DNA of 64,000 nucleotides. Origin: Limnohabitans sp. 2KL-51. GTDB taxonomy: Bacteria > Pseudomonadota > Gammaproteobacteria > Burkholderiales > Burkholderiaceae_C. Below are positions 55,479-64,000 of this stretch, piece by piece. The position numbers were made by a program, and so were the translations under genes. Numbering within the stretch: the stretch's first letter is position 1; each line of letters begins with the position of its first letter. The stretch spans positions 62,001 through 126,000 of the forward strand of contig NZ_NESJ01000011.1 of the NCBI RefSeq assembly GCF_003063645.1, written 5' to 3'. Below the pieces are notes generated by a model, which was not told where the DNA came from, searched no databases, and saw only the letters and a list, made by a program, of their open reading frames with translations.

Positions 55479-56270
55479 ATGACAGCAACATTGACTTGGC
55501 CCCACCTCAAACAGGCCATGTCTACCGTGGCCTTCGATGTGCGAGAAGGCTTCGTGGAAATCACCCGCCACAGCCTGGCCGTGATCGGGTTGGCTGTGGT
55601 GGCCTTGGCTTTGGCGCTTTTGGCTCGTCCCACCTTGCAGCAAACGGCCAGCGAGACATTGATGGGATGGCTTGAATTGCGTCAGGTGGAACAAAATGCC
55701 TCCTCGGAACCTCAGATACCGACAGCAGCAGCCCGTTCCACCGCATCCCATATGCAGAACCTGAGCAGCGATCAAGCGTCCGTCACCCGTTGGCTCAGCA
55801 GCAAATACAAAGTCTCCAAGGAGCCCTTGGCAGCCTTGGTTACAGAAGCCTGGTCGTTGGGTGAGCGCAGCCAGGTCTCTCCTACTTTGATCTTGGCTGT
55901 GATGGCCATTGAGTCGCGCTTTAACCCATTTGCGTTTGGCGAACAAGGTGGCTTGGGGCTGATGCAAATAGAACCTAGCGCGCACATCGGTGCATTGTCC
56001 CCTTTTGGAGGCCGACTGGCTGCCTTTGACCCTCTGACCAATCTGAGGATCGGCACGCGGCAGCTGCAGGGTTTGATTCAGGATGCGGGGACTCTGGAAG
56101 ATGCTCTGCGCTTGTACGCCATCGCTTCTGGGCAAGGCAATCACGACCAATACGTGGAGCGCGTTTTGGCTGAAAAAAAGTTGCTGGACAACCTGAGCAA
56201 AAACCAAAAAACAGCCTGGTCAGACAAAATCAACCCCGCCTTACCTAAATCACCTCAAGCCAACATGTGA
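55479..56270 (+). CDS. Membrane-anchored lytic transglycosylase (SLT domain)
   Basis: A 263-residue protein with an N-terminal cytoplasmic stretch, one membrane helix (about 32-50) and a C-terminal SLT/goose-lysozyme-like domain (about 125-240). The catalytic Glu is E145 in AVMAIESRFNPFAFG, followed by GGLGLMQIEPSAH and the ALRLYAIASGQGNHDQYVERVL end. It cleaves peptidoglycan with formation of anhydro-muropeptides. The start is set by GAGAGGAAG before the ATG at 55479. Confidence 0.9.
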   Translation: MTATLTWPHLKQAMSTVAFDVREGFVEITRHSLAVIGLAVVALALALLARPTLQQTASETLMGWLELRQVEQNASSEPQIPTAAARSTASHMQNLSSDQASVTRWLSSKYKVSKEPLAALVTEAWSLGERSQVSPTLILAVMAIESRFNPFAFGEQGGLGLMQIEPSAHIGALSPFGGRLAAFDPLTNLRIGTRQLQGLIQDAGTLEDALRLYAIASGQGNHDQYVERVLAEKKLLDNLSKNQKTAWSDKINPALPKSPQANM

Positions 56271-56526
56271 ATTTGAGGTCCAGATCCGTCGACAGGCTGG
56301 GCTACACTCACAGGGTGCGCAACTGGCGATAGGAGCCTGTTTTAACTGTGAAACAGGGCACTCTGACGTGGAGCGTGGTGACCCAATTCACTGCCGAACC
56401 ACTGGGAAGCGCGCAGCCTGACCGCTCGTCTTGCATGGCGGACCAGGTTTTCAGCCGTTCGCCTGGGCAGCCCTTGTCAATGAACCGCCGGTTCGGGTCA
56501 AGGTCACCTCCATCCAAAGGACTGCC
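56271..56526 (+). promoter_or_regulatory. Leader region of glyA
   Basis: 256 bases without a gene. A hairpin CCTGTTT-N8-AAACAGG (56336-56357) and CTACACT (-10 like, 56302-56308) are visible. I could not match it to a glycine, tetrahydrofolate or SAM riboswitch by eye. Confidence 0.35.
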
Positions 56527-57771
56527 ATGTACCACCGCGACCACTTGATTGAACAAACCGACCCCGAAATTTTCGCCGCTATCCAAGCCGAAAACGCCCG
56601 CCAAGAACACCACATCGAGCTGATCGCCAGCGAAAACTACGCCTCGCCCGCTGTCATGGCAGCCCAAGGCAGCCAGCTCACCAACAAATACGCCGAAGGC
56701 TACCCCGGCAAGCGCTACTACGGTGGTTGCGAGCATGTGGACGTGGCCGAGCAGTTGGCCATTGACCGCATCAAGCAAATTTATGGTGCCGAAGCCGCCA
56801 ACGTGCAGCCGCACTGCGGCGCCTCGGCCAACGAAGCTGTGTTTTTGGCCTTCTTGAAGCCGGGCGACACCATCTTGGGCATGAGCTTGGCCGAAGGCGG
56901 TCACCTGACCCACGGCATGCCGCTGAACATGTCTGGCAAATGGTTCAACGCCCTCTCGTACGGCTTGGATGCCAATGAGGCCATTGATTACGAGGCCATG
57001 GAAGCAAAAGCCCGTGAGCACAAGCCCAAGCTCATCATTGCGGGGGCTTCGGCCTATTCATTGCACATCGACTGGGCCCGCTTTGCCAAAGTAGCCAAAG
57101 AAGTCGGCGCGATCTTTTTGGTCGACATGGCCCACTACTCGGGTTTGATCGCCGCAGGCGTTTACCCCAATCCCGTGCCCCACGCTGACGTGGTCACATC
57201 CACCACACACAAGAGCTTGCGCGGCCCCCGCGGCGGCATCATCTTGATGAAGGCCGAGCACGAAAAAGTCATCAACAGCGCCATCTTCCCTGGCCTGCAA
57301 GGTGGCCCTCTGATGCATGTGATTGCGGCCAAGGCCGTGGCCTTCAAGGAAGCCATGGCGCCTGAGTTCAAGGCTTACCAAGCCCAAGTGATCAAGAACG
57401 CGCAAATCATTGCCGAGACCTTGACCCAACGCGGTCTGCGCATCGTCAGCGGTGGCACCCAGAGCCACGTCATGCTGGTGGACCTCCGCGCCAAGGGCAT
57501 CACCGGCAAAGTGGCCGAAGCCGCATTGGGCAACGCGCACATGACCATCAACAAAAACGCCATCCCGAACGACCCTGAAAAGCCGTTTGTGACCAGTGGC
57601 GTGCGCATCGGCACCCCTGCCATGACCACCCGTGGTTTCAAGGACGAAGAAGCCCGCGCCACGGCCCACCTGATTGCAGATGTGCTGGACAACCCGCTGG
57701 ACGAAGCCAACCTGGCCGCTGTGCGCGCCAAGGTGCACGCCCTGACCAGCCGCTTCCCGGTCTACGGCTGA
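56527..57771 (+). CDS. glyA: Serine hydroxymethyltransferase
   Basis: A 414-residue PLP enzyme that interconverts serine and glycine and feeds one-carbon units to tetrahydrofolate. The PLP-lysine motif is [30 protein letters not shown] and LIASENYAS are conserved. The ATG at 56527 ([14 protein letters not shown]) fits the family; upstream in-frame codons do not. nrdR begins 12 bases after the stop, forming a conserved glyA-nrdR pair. Confidence 0.97.
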   Translation: MYHRDHLIEQTDPEIFAAIQAENARQEHHIELIASENYASPAVMAAQGSQLTNKYAEGYPGKRYYGGCEHVDVAEQLAIDRIKQIYGAEAANVQPHCGASANEAVFLAFLKPGDTILGMSLAEGGHLTHGMPLNMSGKWFNALSYGLDANEAIDYEAMEAKAREHKPKLIIAGASAYSLHIDWARFAKVAKEVGAIFLVDMAHYSGLIAAGVYPNPVPHADVVTSTTHKSLRGPRGGIILMKAEHEKVINSAIFPGLQGGPLMHVIAAKAVAFKEAMAPEFKAYQAQVIKNAQIIAETLTQRGLRIVSGGTQSHVMLVDLRAKGITGKVAEAALGNAHMTINKNAIPNDPEKPFVTSGVRIGTPAMTTRGFKDEEARATAHLIADVLDNPLDEANLAAVRAKVHALTSRFPVYG

Positions 57772-57783
57772 TCGGCTCGCGCG

Positions 57784-58233
57784 ATGAAATGCCCGTTTTG
57801 CAGCCACCTTGAAACCCAAGTGGTCGAGACCCGTTTGGCCGAAGACGGGGATTTCATTCGGCGTCGCCGCCAATGTGGTGCGTGTGAAAAACGCTTCACC
57901 ACTTACGAAAAGCCTGAAGTCAATTTTCCGGCTATCGTCAAAAAGGATGGCAGGCGCATCGATTACCAACGCGAAAAACTGCGCGCCAGCCTCAACTTGG
58001 CTTTGCGCAAACGCCCTGTGAGCACCGAGCAGGTCGACGGTGCCATCGAGCGGATCGAAGAAAAGCTGCTCAACCTGGGCATCCGCGAAGTGGCCTCGCA
58101 CCGCATTGGCGAACTGGTCATGCGCGAGCTGAAAAAACTCGACAAAGTCGCCTACGTACGCTTTGCCAGCGTGTACCGCAACTTTGAAGACATCGACGCA
58201 TTCAAGACACTGGTCGACGAGGTCCAGCGCTGA
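57784..58233 (+). CDS. nrdR: Ribonucleotide reductase repressor NrdR
   Basis: A 149-residue regulator with an N-terminal zinc ribbon (C3, C6, C31, C34) and an ATP-cone domain (about 49-139, [16 protein letters not shown]). It represses nrd genes in response to ATP/dATP. Length and start are standard. It is co-directional with glyA. Confidence 0.97.
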   Translation: MKCPFCSHLETQVVETRLAEDGDFIRRRRQCGACEKRFTTYEKPEVNFPAIVKKDGRRIDYQREKLRASLNLALRKRPVSTEQVDGAIERIEEKLLNLGIREVASHRIGELVMRELKKLDKVAYVRFASVYRNFEDIDAFKTLVDEVQR

Positions 58234-58311
58234 CCCTCACCCGTGCTGGGGCGCCTTCAAACCTTCACGGCATCGGGCATGGGCTGAGAATTGGTCTTAG
58301 CCGATCTTGCT

Positions 58312-58863
58312 TCAGCATGGGCCACTGTTCAATCGTTGGGCTTTTTCCAGTCGGGGCTTGCCCACCGCGTTGATCACCACACGCCACACATGGCTTTGCC
58401 CTGCCCCACACAGGGTCAAGGTGCCTGCCTGAAAAGCACCCGATGTGCTTTGGCTGCGGCCTTGCGGACCGTAAGAGATGTAGCGGTCCACCATGGCATT
58501 GCCTTGCAGCGTCAAAAAGTCAGGCAAAGCCTTTTGCACTTGCAACACGGTCTCAACCGCCTCGCGGCGACCGCTGTCGTTGCCGTCCACAAACACCACC
58601 CAGCCTTGCGACCAAGATCCGGCCAGCGCACAGTCCTCTCCCGCATCTACTGCTGTCGCACGCACACACAGGGTCACCCGCTGCTGGCGTCGCAAGGCCT
58701 CAGAACGCGCCAACAGCAAGCTGGCCTGCAATTGCTCAGCCTGGCTTTGCATCTGGTGCTTTTGCCTCAAGCCTTGAAGGCCAGGGGCCGCCAATGACAG
58801 CAGCACTGCCAGCATGGCCAGCACCACCAGCGCTTCGAGCAGCGTGAAACCTCGGTTGCTCAT
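58312..58863 (-). CDS. fimT: FimT/GspH-type minor pseudopilin
   Basis: A 183-residue type IV pilin-like protein. The prepilin leader MSNRG is cut before FTLLEALVVLAMLAVLL, with the conserved Glu at mature position 5; the C-terminal GspH domain contains RYISYGPQGRSQ and LTLCGAG. It takes part in pilus initiation or DNA uptake complexes in the inner membrane. It is divergent from the pilE-like gene 125 bases away. Confidence 0.9.
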   Translation of the reverse strand: MSNRGFTLLEALVVLAMLAVLLSLAAPGLQGLRQKHQMQSQAEQLQASLLLARSEALRRQQRVTLCVRATAVDAGEDCALAGSWSQGWVVFVDGNDSGRREAVETVLQVQKALPDFLTLQGNAMVDRYISYGPQGRSQSTSGAFQAGTLTLCGAGQSHVWRVVINAVGKPRLEKAQRLNSGPC

Positions 58864-58988
58864 AACCTGCACTCCTGTTTGATCCGTGAAAACCTGCAGT
58901 CGGTTTGGCTTGCCCAAACACCCGATCGGCTCGGCTGTACAAGTCATTATTAAGTATTCACAATGTGAGACTTAAACAGGAGGGGAAC

Positions 58989-59450
58989 ATGAAGATGCCT
59001 GCAAGTTGCCAAACCACGGGTGCTGCTGCCCAGTCATCGGGCTGGACCTTGAGTGAGCTGCTGGTCAGCCTGGCCTTGGTGGCCGTTCTGGCGGCCGTGG
59101 CCTTGCCCGCGTTTCAGGGGCAGCAGCGCCAGGCTCGGCGCAGCGATGCACAAAGCGCCTTACAGCAACTGCAACTGGCCCAAGCGCGCTGGCGTGGCAC
59201 CCAAAGCAGCCATGCCAGCGATTTGGCCAACTTGGGCTGGGCCAGCGACTTGTCCCCTGGCGGTCATTACCGCCTCGCAATCGAAGACGCCAGCAGGGAG
59301 GGCTACAGCCTGATCGCGACCCCCATCGGGGCGCAAGCGCGCGACAGCGCCTGCGCACCCATGCGCCTGCAACTGCGGCACATGGCCACCGTGGTGCTCA
59401 GCAGTGGGGCCGATCTTGCGGGCGATCCAGGTCGTTGCTGGCGGCAATGA
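58989..59450 (+). CDS. Type IV pilin-like protein (PilE/minor pilin)
   Basis: A 153-residue prepilin with a rather long leader (about 18 residues) ending in Gly before WTLSELLVSLALVAVLAAVALP, which keeps the Glu at +5. The C-terminal half is of the PilE ComP type with a Cys pair (SACAPM and GRCW) that can close the D-loop. AGGAGGGG precedes the ATG. It is the first gene of a pilE-, pilW-, pilX-, pilV-like series. Confidence 0.87.
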   Translation: MKMPASCQTTGAAAQSSGWTLSELLVSLALVAVLAAVALPAFQGQQRQARRSDAQSALQQLQLAQARWRGTQSSHASDLANLGWASDLSPGGHYRLAIEDASREGYSLIATPIGAQARDSACAPMRLQLRHMATVVLSSGADLAGDPGRCWRQ

Positions 59451-59457
59451 GTTGATC

Positions 59458-60177
59458 ATGCCCACAAGATCCAGTGCTGACACCTGCGCATCCCAGCCCA
59501 TGACTGAGGACCTCGAGGTTTTTTGCGGCAGGGGCCAGGCCGGTGTTTGCGCAACCAGCGCTCAACAAGGCGAAACCCTGGTGGGCTTGTTGGTGGGTCT
59601 GAGCGTGGGATTGGTGGTGCTGGCCGCTGGCAGCCAAATGCTGGCGCAGCACCTGCAGGGACATCGGCTGGCCCTGCAAGACAGCCATGTGCACCACGAC
59701 CTGCGCTCGGCGCTGGACACCATCGCCCGAGAGTTGCGCGAGGCGCAATCGCTCGGACAAGCTTGGCGTGAACGTGCCAAAACCCATTGCACAGACGCTT
59801 TTTGCGCCGGCCAGGCCGACTTGCTGGTGCAGGGCCAGCGCATCAGCTTTGGACAGGACCGCAACCTCAATGGGCTGTTGGACAACAACGAGTGTTCAGG
59901 CTTTCGATTGAAGGACCATGAGTTGCAGATCCGCACCGCCTGCACACCCGAGGTCTGGACCGATTTGACCGATGCAGGCAGCCTGAAAATGACCAGCTTG
60001 GCTTGGCAGGTGCACTGCGAAAAACGCGGGCGCTGGTTGGCGCGTTGGGTCACGGTGGAGCTGAGCGCGCAGTGGCCGCGCGATGCCACGCGCGCCTTGA
60101 GCCTGTCGCAGACCGTGTCGCTGCGCAACGACGTGCCCGCCTCGCCCTGGCCTGCGGTTTGTGGCGCTGTCCCATGA
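59458..60177 (+). CDS. PilW-like minor pseudopilin
   Basis: A 239-residue protein with an N-terminal extension of about 40 residues and a prepilin-like site QQG before ETLVGLLVGLSVGLVVLA. The +5 residue is Gly rather than Glu, and +1 is Glu rather than Phe/Met, so processing or assembly may differ from normal. The C-terminal region has Cys pairs and DRNLNGLLDNNEC (Ca-site-like). It lies 7 bases after the pilE-like gene and overlaps the pilX-like gene by 4 bases. Start 59500 is an alternative. Confidence 0.75.
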   Translation: MPTRSSADTCASQPMTEDLEVFCGRGQAGVCATSAQQGETLVGLLVGLSVGLVVLAAGSQMLAQHLQGHRLALQDSHVHHDLRSALDTIARELREAQSLGQAWRERAKTHCTDAFCAGQADLLVQGQRISFGQDRNLNGLLDNNECSGFRLKDHELQIRTACTPEVWTDLTDAGSLKMTSLAWQVHCEKRGRWLARWVTVELSAQWPRDATRALSLSQTVSLRNDVPASPWPAVCGAVP

Positions 60178-61436
60178 TCCAGCCAAGCAAGCTGCGCCGT
60201 CCATGCGGCCCCTTGGGGCACGCAGTGCAAGGCGGTGCCATCAGCTTGCTGGTGGCAATCAGCTTGGGGCTGCTGGCCAGTCTGGCCAGTTTTTACAGCG
60301 CCCGAAGCGTGCTGGTGGACCGTCTGGCCAGTCACAACCAAAGCCAGGCCGCTCAGGCGCGACTGGCCGCGGAAGCGGCCTTGGCCTGGGCGCGGGCCGA
60401 GATGCAGCGGGAACACGCCAGCAGCCCGACGCCACCCGTTTGGGCCCCAGGCCCAGCCGCCGCGCCCTGCCCTGCCGCTTTCAGCGGACCACGCTGGCAG
60501 TGCGTGGCCTTGCTGCCGCCTGCACACCCGGGCTTGCCTGACGCGGTGGTGCGGGTGATGGCCGTGCGTGACCTGATCAGCTCGCCCCATGTGACCCAAT
60601 TGCTGGCCAGCGCCAGCCTCAAAGATGGCACTAGCCGAGCGCAGGTTCAGGCCCAGGTGTTCATCCCCACCGTGGCACCAGCCCCAGAACAACCCAATAC
60701 GGCCGCCGTGGTGCTCAATGGCTGCGCCGCGCCTGCAAACGGTGCTGCGGTCAGCGTGTGTCCGCTCAGCAAAACGAGCATTGCCTGCAGCGGCACGGCA
60801 ACCGGTGCAGCGGTACACAGTTTCTGGTTGGCCGATAAAAACAACAACGGCCTGATCTCCACAGCCGAGCGGCGCAATTGCTTGGCTTTTGGCGCAGAGC
60901 ATTTGCCCGCAGGCGGCACACTCACAGGACCGGACACCGCCACGCCCCGCACAAACTGCGGGACCCAAGCCTGGAGCAGCGTGCTGGGCGACATCACTCC
61001 CGAACAGATCCGCGCCTGGTCTGAGGCGCAATCGCGCAACGGCCTGAGCACTCTGAGCCAACCTGCACGCAGCGTCTACTGGATAGACAGCTCCGCCACC
61101 TGGAGCCAAAGCCTGGGCACCCCAGATTCCCCGGTGCTGCTGGTGTTTTCAGCCCAAGCCTGCGCCCAGCGCTGCCCGTCCATGGCCCCTGGCGTGCGCG
61201 TGGTGGGCACCGTGGTTCTGCAAACCCAATGCCAGGACGACAAAGCCCGGGCCTGGCACGCCGGGCACATTGAAGGGCAACTGTTGGTCGAGTCGGGCTT
61301 GCCCGAGTTACAAAGCGGCAGCCGCATCGAGGCCCGCGAACTTCACCAATCCCCTCACCGACTGCCCTGGCCCCCGGGCATCAACGCGCGGCAGGTACAG
61401 CGCGTGCCTGGCAGCTGGCGCGAGGGTGAGCCATGA
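60174..61436 (+). CDS. PilX-like minor pilin assembly protein
   Basis: A 420-residue protein with a PilX-type N-terminus: a basic leader ending in QGG and then AISLLVAISLGLLASLASFYS without a Glu at +5, followed by a long helix and a large Cys-rich globular domain. ADKNNNGLISTAERR resembles a Ca-binding loop. It overlaps pilW- and pilV-like genes by 4 bases each (ATGA), so the set is translationally coupled. It is longer than typical PilX (around 200 residues). Homology to PilX is inferred from context and N-terminus. Confidence 0.65.
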   Translation: MIQPSKLRRPCGPLGHAVQGGAISLLVAISLGLLASLASFYSARSVLVDRLASHNQSQAAQARLAAEAALAWARAEMQREHASSPTPPVWAPGPAAAPCPAAFSGPRWQCVALLPPAHPGLPDAVVRVMAVRDLISSPHVTQLLASASLKDGTSRAQVQAQVFIPTVAPAPEQPNTAAVVLNGCAAPANGAAVSVCPLSKTSIACSGTATGAAVHSFWLADKNNNGLISTAERRNCLAFGAEHLPAGGTLTGPDTATPRTNCGTQAWSSVLGDITPEQIRAWSEAQSRNGLSTLSQPARSVYWIDSSATWSQSLGTPDSPVLLVFSAQACAQRCPSMAPGVRVVGTVVLQTQCQDDKARAWHAGHIEGQLLVESGLPELQSGSRIEARELHQSPHRLPWPPGINARQVQRVPGSWREGEP

Positions 61437-61933
61437 AAGCCGCTTCCGCCAAATGCCGAGCGCCTGGCCAGCCATCCCACGCCAACTCAGGGCGCACAGC
61501 CCAAGGCATGGCACTGATCGAGGCGCTGGTGGCCTCGGCGGTGCTGGGCATTGGGTTGGCCGCGGCCACGCGCCTGACCCTGCACACCCTGCTCACAGCC
61601 AGTGAAACTCGGCAACACACCGTGGCCCTCGCTCTGGCCCTGGATGCCATGGACTGCCTTCAGTCCAGCCGCTCTGGCTGCTCACTGCAGGCCCCCACCA
61701 CGGTACAGGGCACCACCTACAGAATTCAAAGCCAGGTGCAAACGCGCTCCGGTCTGGCCTTGGAGGACCTGCAGGTGCGTGTGCAGTGGCCCACCGTGGG
61801 ACCTACATTAGGGGCTACAGGTGGCGGCTTTGGCGGGAACTCGACTGGGCAGGCCCAGCCGCGCATGGGCGAACTCACCCTGCACAGCAGCCGCGATGCG
61901 GTGCCCGTTTGGCTTGGCGTATCCTTGCCATGA
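61433..61933 (+). CDS. PilV-like minor pseudopilin
   Basis: A 166-residue pseudopilin. A leader of about 25 residues ends in QG, followed by MALIEALVASAVLGIGLAAA with the Glu at +5. The C-terminal domain has Cys in MDCLQSSRSGC and ends in VPVWLGVSLP. The last gene of the pil series; it would prime or cap pseudopili with FimT, PilW and PilX. A PilY1 adhesin gene is not present here. Confidence 0.85.
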   Translation: MKAASAKCRAPGQPSHANSGRTAQGMALIEALVASAVLGIGLAAATRLTLHTLLTASETRQHTVALALALDAMDCLQSSRSGCSLQAPTTVQGTTYRIQSQVQTRSGLALEDLQVRVQWPTVGPTLGATGGGFGGNSTGQAQPRMGELTLHSSRDAVPVWLGVSLP

Positions 61934-61955
61934 TTTGTTGCACCCGTCTTTCGCC

Positions 61956-63089
61956 GTGACCCTTTCGAAACCGACACCCCAAGCCATGAACTTGGCCCTG
62001 AACCTGGCCCGCCAGGCCCTGTGGTTGACTTCACCCAACCCGCGTGTGGGTTGTGTGATCACCGCCGCCGACGGCACGGTGCTGGGCCAAGGCCACACCC
62101 AGCGTGCAGGTGGCCCTCATGCCGAAATCATGGCGCTGCGCGATGCCGCCACACGCGGGCTCAGCGTGCAAGGCGCCACCGCTTGGGTGACGCTGGAGCC
62201 CTGCGCCCACCACGGCCGCACAGGCCCTTGCTGCGATGCGCTGGCGGCAGCTGGCATTGGGCGCGTGGTTGCGGCACTGACCGATCCCAACCCCCAAGTC
62301 GCGGGCCAAGGCATGGCGCGGCTGGCGGCTGCGGGTGTGCAGACCGACATCTTGGATGCGCAGGATGACACCGCCGTTCAGGCCCGTGAATTGAACATCG
62401 GCTTTTTCAGCCGCATGGAACGGGGCCTGCCCTGGGTGCGCATGAAAGTGGCGGCCTCAATGGACGGACAAACCGCCCTGCAAAACGGCCAAAGCCAGTG
62501 GATCACCGGCCCCGAAGCCCGCACCGACGGCCATGCCTGGCGCGCCCAGGCCTGCGCCATCCTGACCGGCATCGGCACCGTCCTCGAAGACGACCCTTTG
62601 CTCAATGTGCGCGGTATGGACACCCCGCGCCAGCCGCACTTGGTGGTGGTGGACAGCCGCCTGGACATGCCCTTGAATGCCAAGCTGCTGGACACGCAAG
62701 GCACAGGCGATCAGGCCCGGAAAATCTGGGTTTACACCGCCACCACAGAACACCTGGACAAACGCGCCGCGCTGACGGCACGCGGCGTGACCGTGATCGA
62801 CTGCCCCGGCCCCGGCGGCAAGGTCGATCTGGCGGCGATGTTGCGCGACCTGGCCCTTCGCGAGATCAACGAGCTGCATGTCGAGGCTGGGCACAAGCTC
62901 AACGGCTCGTTCATTCGCGAAGGGCTGGTGGACGAATTTCTGGTCTACCTCGCCCCACAGCTGCTGGGCCCAGGCCAGGGCCTGGCCAATTTACCTGCGC
63001 TCACCGAGTTAAGTGGTGCGGTCCAACTGGCCTTTCATGCGGTGGACCGGGTGGGTCCCGATTTGCGCCTGTTGCTGCGCCGGGCTTGA
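61956..63089 (+). CDS. ribD: Bifunctional riboflavin deaminase/reductase
   Basis: A 377-residue enzyme that performs the second and third steps of riboflavin biosynthesis. The zinc deaminase domain carries HAEIMAL and PCAHHGRTGPCC; the reductase domain begins near 155 with VRMKVAASMDGQTA. I chose the GTG at 61956, as the first family motif (MNLALNLARQ) normally has about ten residues before it; the ATG at 61986 is the alternative. Neither has a clear ribosome-binding site. It follows pilV by 22 bases. Confidence 0.93.
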   Translation: MTLSKPTPQAMNLALNLARQALWLTSPNPRVGCVITAADGTVLGQGHTQRAGGPHAEIMALRDAATRGLSVQGATAWVTLEPCAHHGRTGPCCDALAAAGIGRVVAALTDPNPQVAGQGMARLAAAGVQTDILDAQDDTAVQARELNIGFFSRMERGLPWVRMKVAASMDGQTALQNGQSQWITGPEARTDGHAWRAQACAILTGIGTVLEDDPLLNVRGMDTPRQPHLVVVDSRLDMPLNAKLLDTQGTGDQARKIWVYTATTEHLDKRAALTARGVTVIDCPGPGGKVDLAAMLRDLALREINELHVEAGHKLNGSFIREGLVDEFLVYLAPQLLGPGQGLANLPALTELSGAVQLAFHAVDRVGPDLRLLLRRA

Positions 63090-63106
63090 GGCTGTAGAAC
63101 CACGCG

Positions 63107-63778
63107 TCAGAACGCCAGCGTCTTCACGCCTTGAGCAGTGCCCAGCAGGCACACCTGCGCTTTTTGCAGCGCAAACACACCCACAGTCACCACGCCAGGC
63201 CACTGGCTGACTTCGGTTTCAAAAGCCACCGGGTCGGTGATCGTCAAACCCTTCACATCAACGATGTGCTGGCCGTTGTCGGTCACCAGAGGCTGACCGT
63301 CTTTTAGGCGCACAGCGGCCGTGCCGCCCATGGCCACAAACTGGCGCATGACACGGGCAGTCGCCATGGGGATGACTTCTACCGGCAAAGGGAACGCACC
63401 CAAAGCACCGACCAATTTGCTCTCGTCCGCGATGCAGATAAACTGTTTGCTCTGAGCAGCCACGATTTTTTCGCGGGTCAGCGCCGCACCGCCGCCCTTG
63501 ACCATGTGGCCTTGCTGGTCGATCTCGTCCGCGCCGTCGATGTAGACCGACAAGCTCTCGACATCGTTGCTGTCAAACACCGGGATGCCCAGGGCCTTCA
63601 AGCGCACGGTGGAAGCCTCGGAGCTGGACACCGCGCCTTTGATTTGGTCTTTCATCGTGGCCAAGGCGTCAATGAATTTATTGACTGTGGAGCCAGTGCC
63701 CACGCCAACGATTTCGCCGGGAACAACGTATTTCAGGGCGGCTTGGCCCACCAGGGCTTTGAGTTCGTCTTGGGTCAT
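63107..63778 (-). CDS. rpiA: Ribose-5-phosphate isomerase A
   Basis: A 223-residue cytosolic isomerase of ribose 5-phosphate and ribulose 5-phosphate. It has [25 protein letters not shown] and [14 protein letters not shown], the last containing the catalytic Glu. Start [10 protein letters not shown] at 63778 is standard; upstream in-frame codons (63826) are unlikely. It converges with ribD and diverges from pyrD. Confidence 0.96.
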   Translation of the reverse strand: MTQDELKALVGQAALKYVVPGEIVGVGTGSTVNKFIDALATMKDQIKGAVSSSEASTVRLKALGIPVFDSNDVESLSVYIDGADEIDQQGHMVKGGGAALTREKIVAAQSKQFICIADESKLVGALGAFPLPVEVIPMATARVMRQFVAMGGTAAVRLKDGQPLVTDNGQHIVDVKGLTITDPVAFETEVSQWPGVVTVGVFALQKAQVCLLGTAQGVKTLAF

Positions 63779-63870
63779 GGGGTTGGGTGTGTGTAAAAAA
63801 TAGAAGCACGCCGGGGTTTGAGACAATCAGGTCAATTGTTGTCAACGCCTTTGCTGCCCGGAATTATCCA

Positions 63871-64000
63871 ATGTCCCTGATCCCCTACGCCTTTGCCCGC
63901 CCCTTTTTGTTCAAAATGGACCCCGAGGCGGCCCACGACCTGACCATCGAAGGCCTGGCCCGCACCCAAAACACCCCGCTCGACTGCGCTTACCGCCAGC
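63871..64000 (+). CDS. pyrD: Dihydroorotate dehydrogenase (quinone), N-terminus only
   Basis: Forty-three residues are visible before the window ends: [20 protein letters not shown] and then [10 protein letters not shown]. This is the membrane-associating N-terminus of class 2 dihydroorotate dehydrogenase, which oxidises dihydroorotate with quinone in pyrimidine biosynthesis. An AATTAT -10 like element lies only 4-9 bases before the ATG. Confidence 0.85.
   Translation, partial: MSLIPYAFARPFLFKMDPEAAHDLTIEGLARTQNTPLDCAYRQ

Noticed and set aside
56271..56526. Glycine or folate riboswitch upstream of glyA
   Set aside because: The diagnostic conserved segments are not visible; only an ordinary 7-base hairpin is present.
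1..64000. CRISPR arrays, prophage genes, integrases or intact insertion sequences
   Set aside because: No regularly spaced repeats, phage structural or integrase motifs or transposase motifs were seen on either strand.

Overview
The window reads as chromosome of a betaproteobacterium of the order Burkholderiales, most likely a Comamonadaceae member (Limnohabitans/Rhodoferax-like). This is inferred from gene order, high GC and protein style: a cco cluster with hemN and fnr, the set tRNA-Ser, lysC, tilS, accA, alkA-like and cysS, surE-pcm-nlpD, and numerous solitary Bug-type periplasmic binding proteins. Nearly all sequence is coding. No rRNA operon, CRISPR array, integrase, transposase or intact insertion sequence was seen.

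Layout. 1-11.8 kb: a micro-oxic respiration block on the minus strand, in transcription order ccoI, ccoS, ccoN, ccoO, ccoQ, ccoP, ccoG, ccoH and a small membrane gene, then hemN and a TauE/SafE-like protein. fnr is embedded on the plus strand, and a universal stress gene diverges from ccoI. Four FNR-type boxes lie before ccoI/uspA, ccoN, hemN and fnr. 11.9-16 kb: a solute-binding protein gene broken by an in-frame TGA, a malonyl-CoA synthetase-like ligase and a Bug protein. 16.1-25.7 kb: a tightly packed catabolic operon (class I amidotransferase-fold hydrolase, cytochrome P450, glutamine-synthetase-like ligase, 2Fe-2S ferredoxin, aldehyde dehydrogenase, class III aminotransferase, Tm-1-like protein, HAD hydrolase) with a divergent EutR-like AraC regulator. 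It fits a gamma-glutamylated amine pathway in which a P450 carries out the oxidation step.

25.7-37.2 kb: mostly housekeeping genes (lipoprotein hydrolase, lgt, ilvD, GlcG-like, Bax-inhibitor-1 family, rlmD, PolB-like exonuclease, nlpD, pcm, surE, quinone-oxidoreductase-like). rpoS, which often follows nlpD in related bacteria, is not there. 37.3-43.5 kb: a compositionally distinct block (AtuA-family, DUF4387, 2-hydroxyacid dehydrogenase, two isochorismatase-fold hydrolases, Bug protein, divergent LysR regulator) that abuts the 3' side of a tRNA-Ser(GCT). It looks like an acquired catabolic module of unknown substrate.

43.8-64 kb: core genes again: lysC, tilS, accA, an AlkA-like glycosylase and cysS on the minus strand; a TPR protein, two cyclophilins and lpxH on the plus strand; a very long DUF349 protein; a lytic transglycosylase; glyA-nrdR; a minor-pseudopilin cluster (fimT diverging from pilE-, pilW-, pilX- and pilV-like genes) running into ribD; then rpiA and the start of pyrD. 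Start sites were chosen from ribosome-binding sites, stop/start overlaps and family N-termini. All product names come from motif recognition by eye, without database searches.
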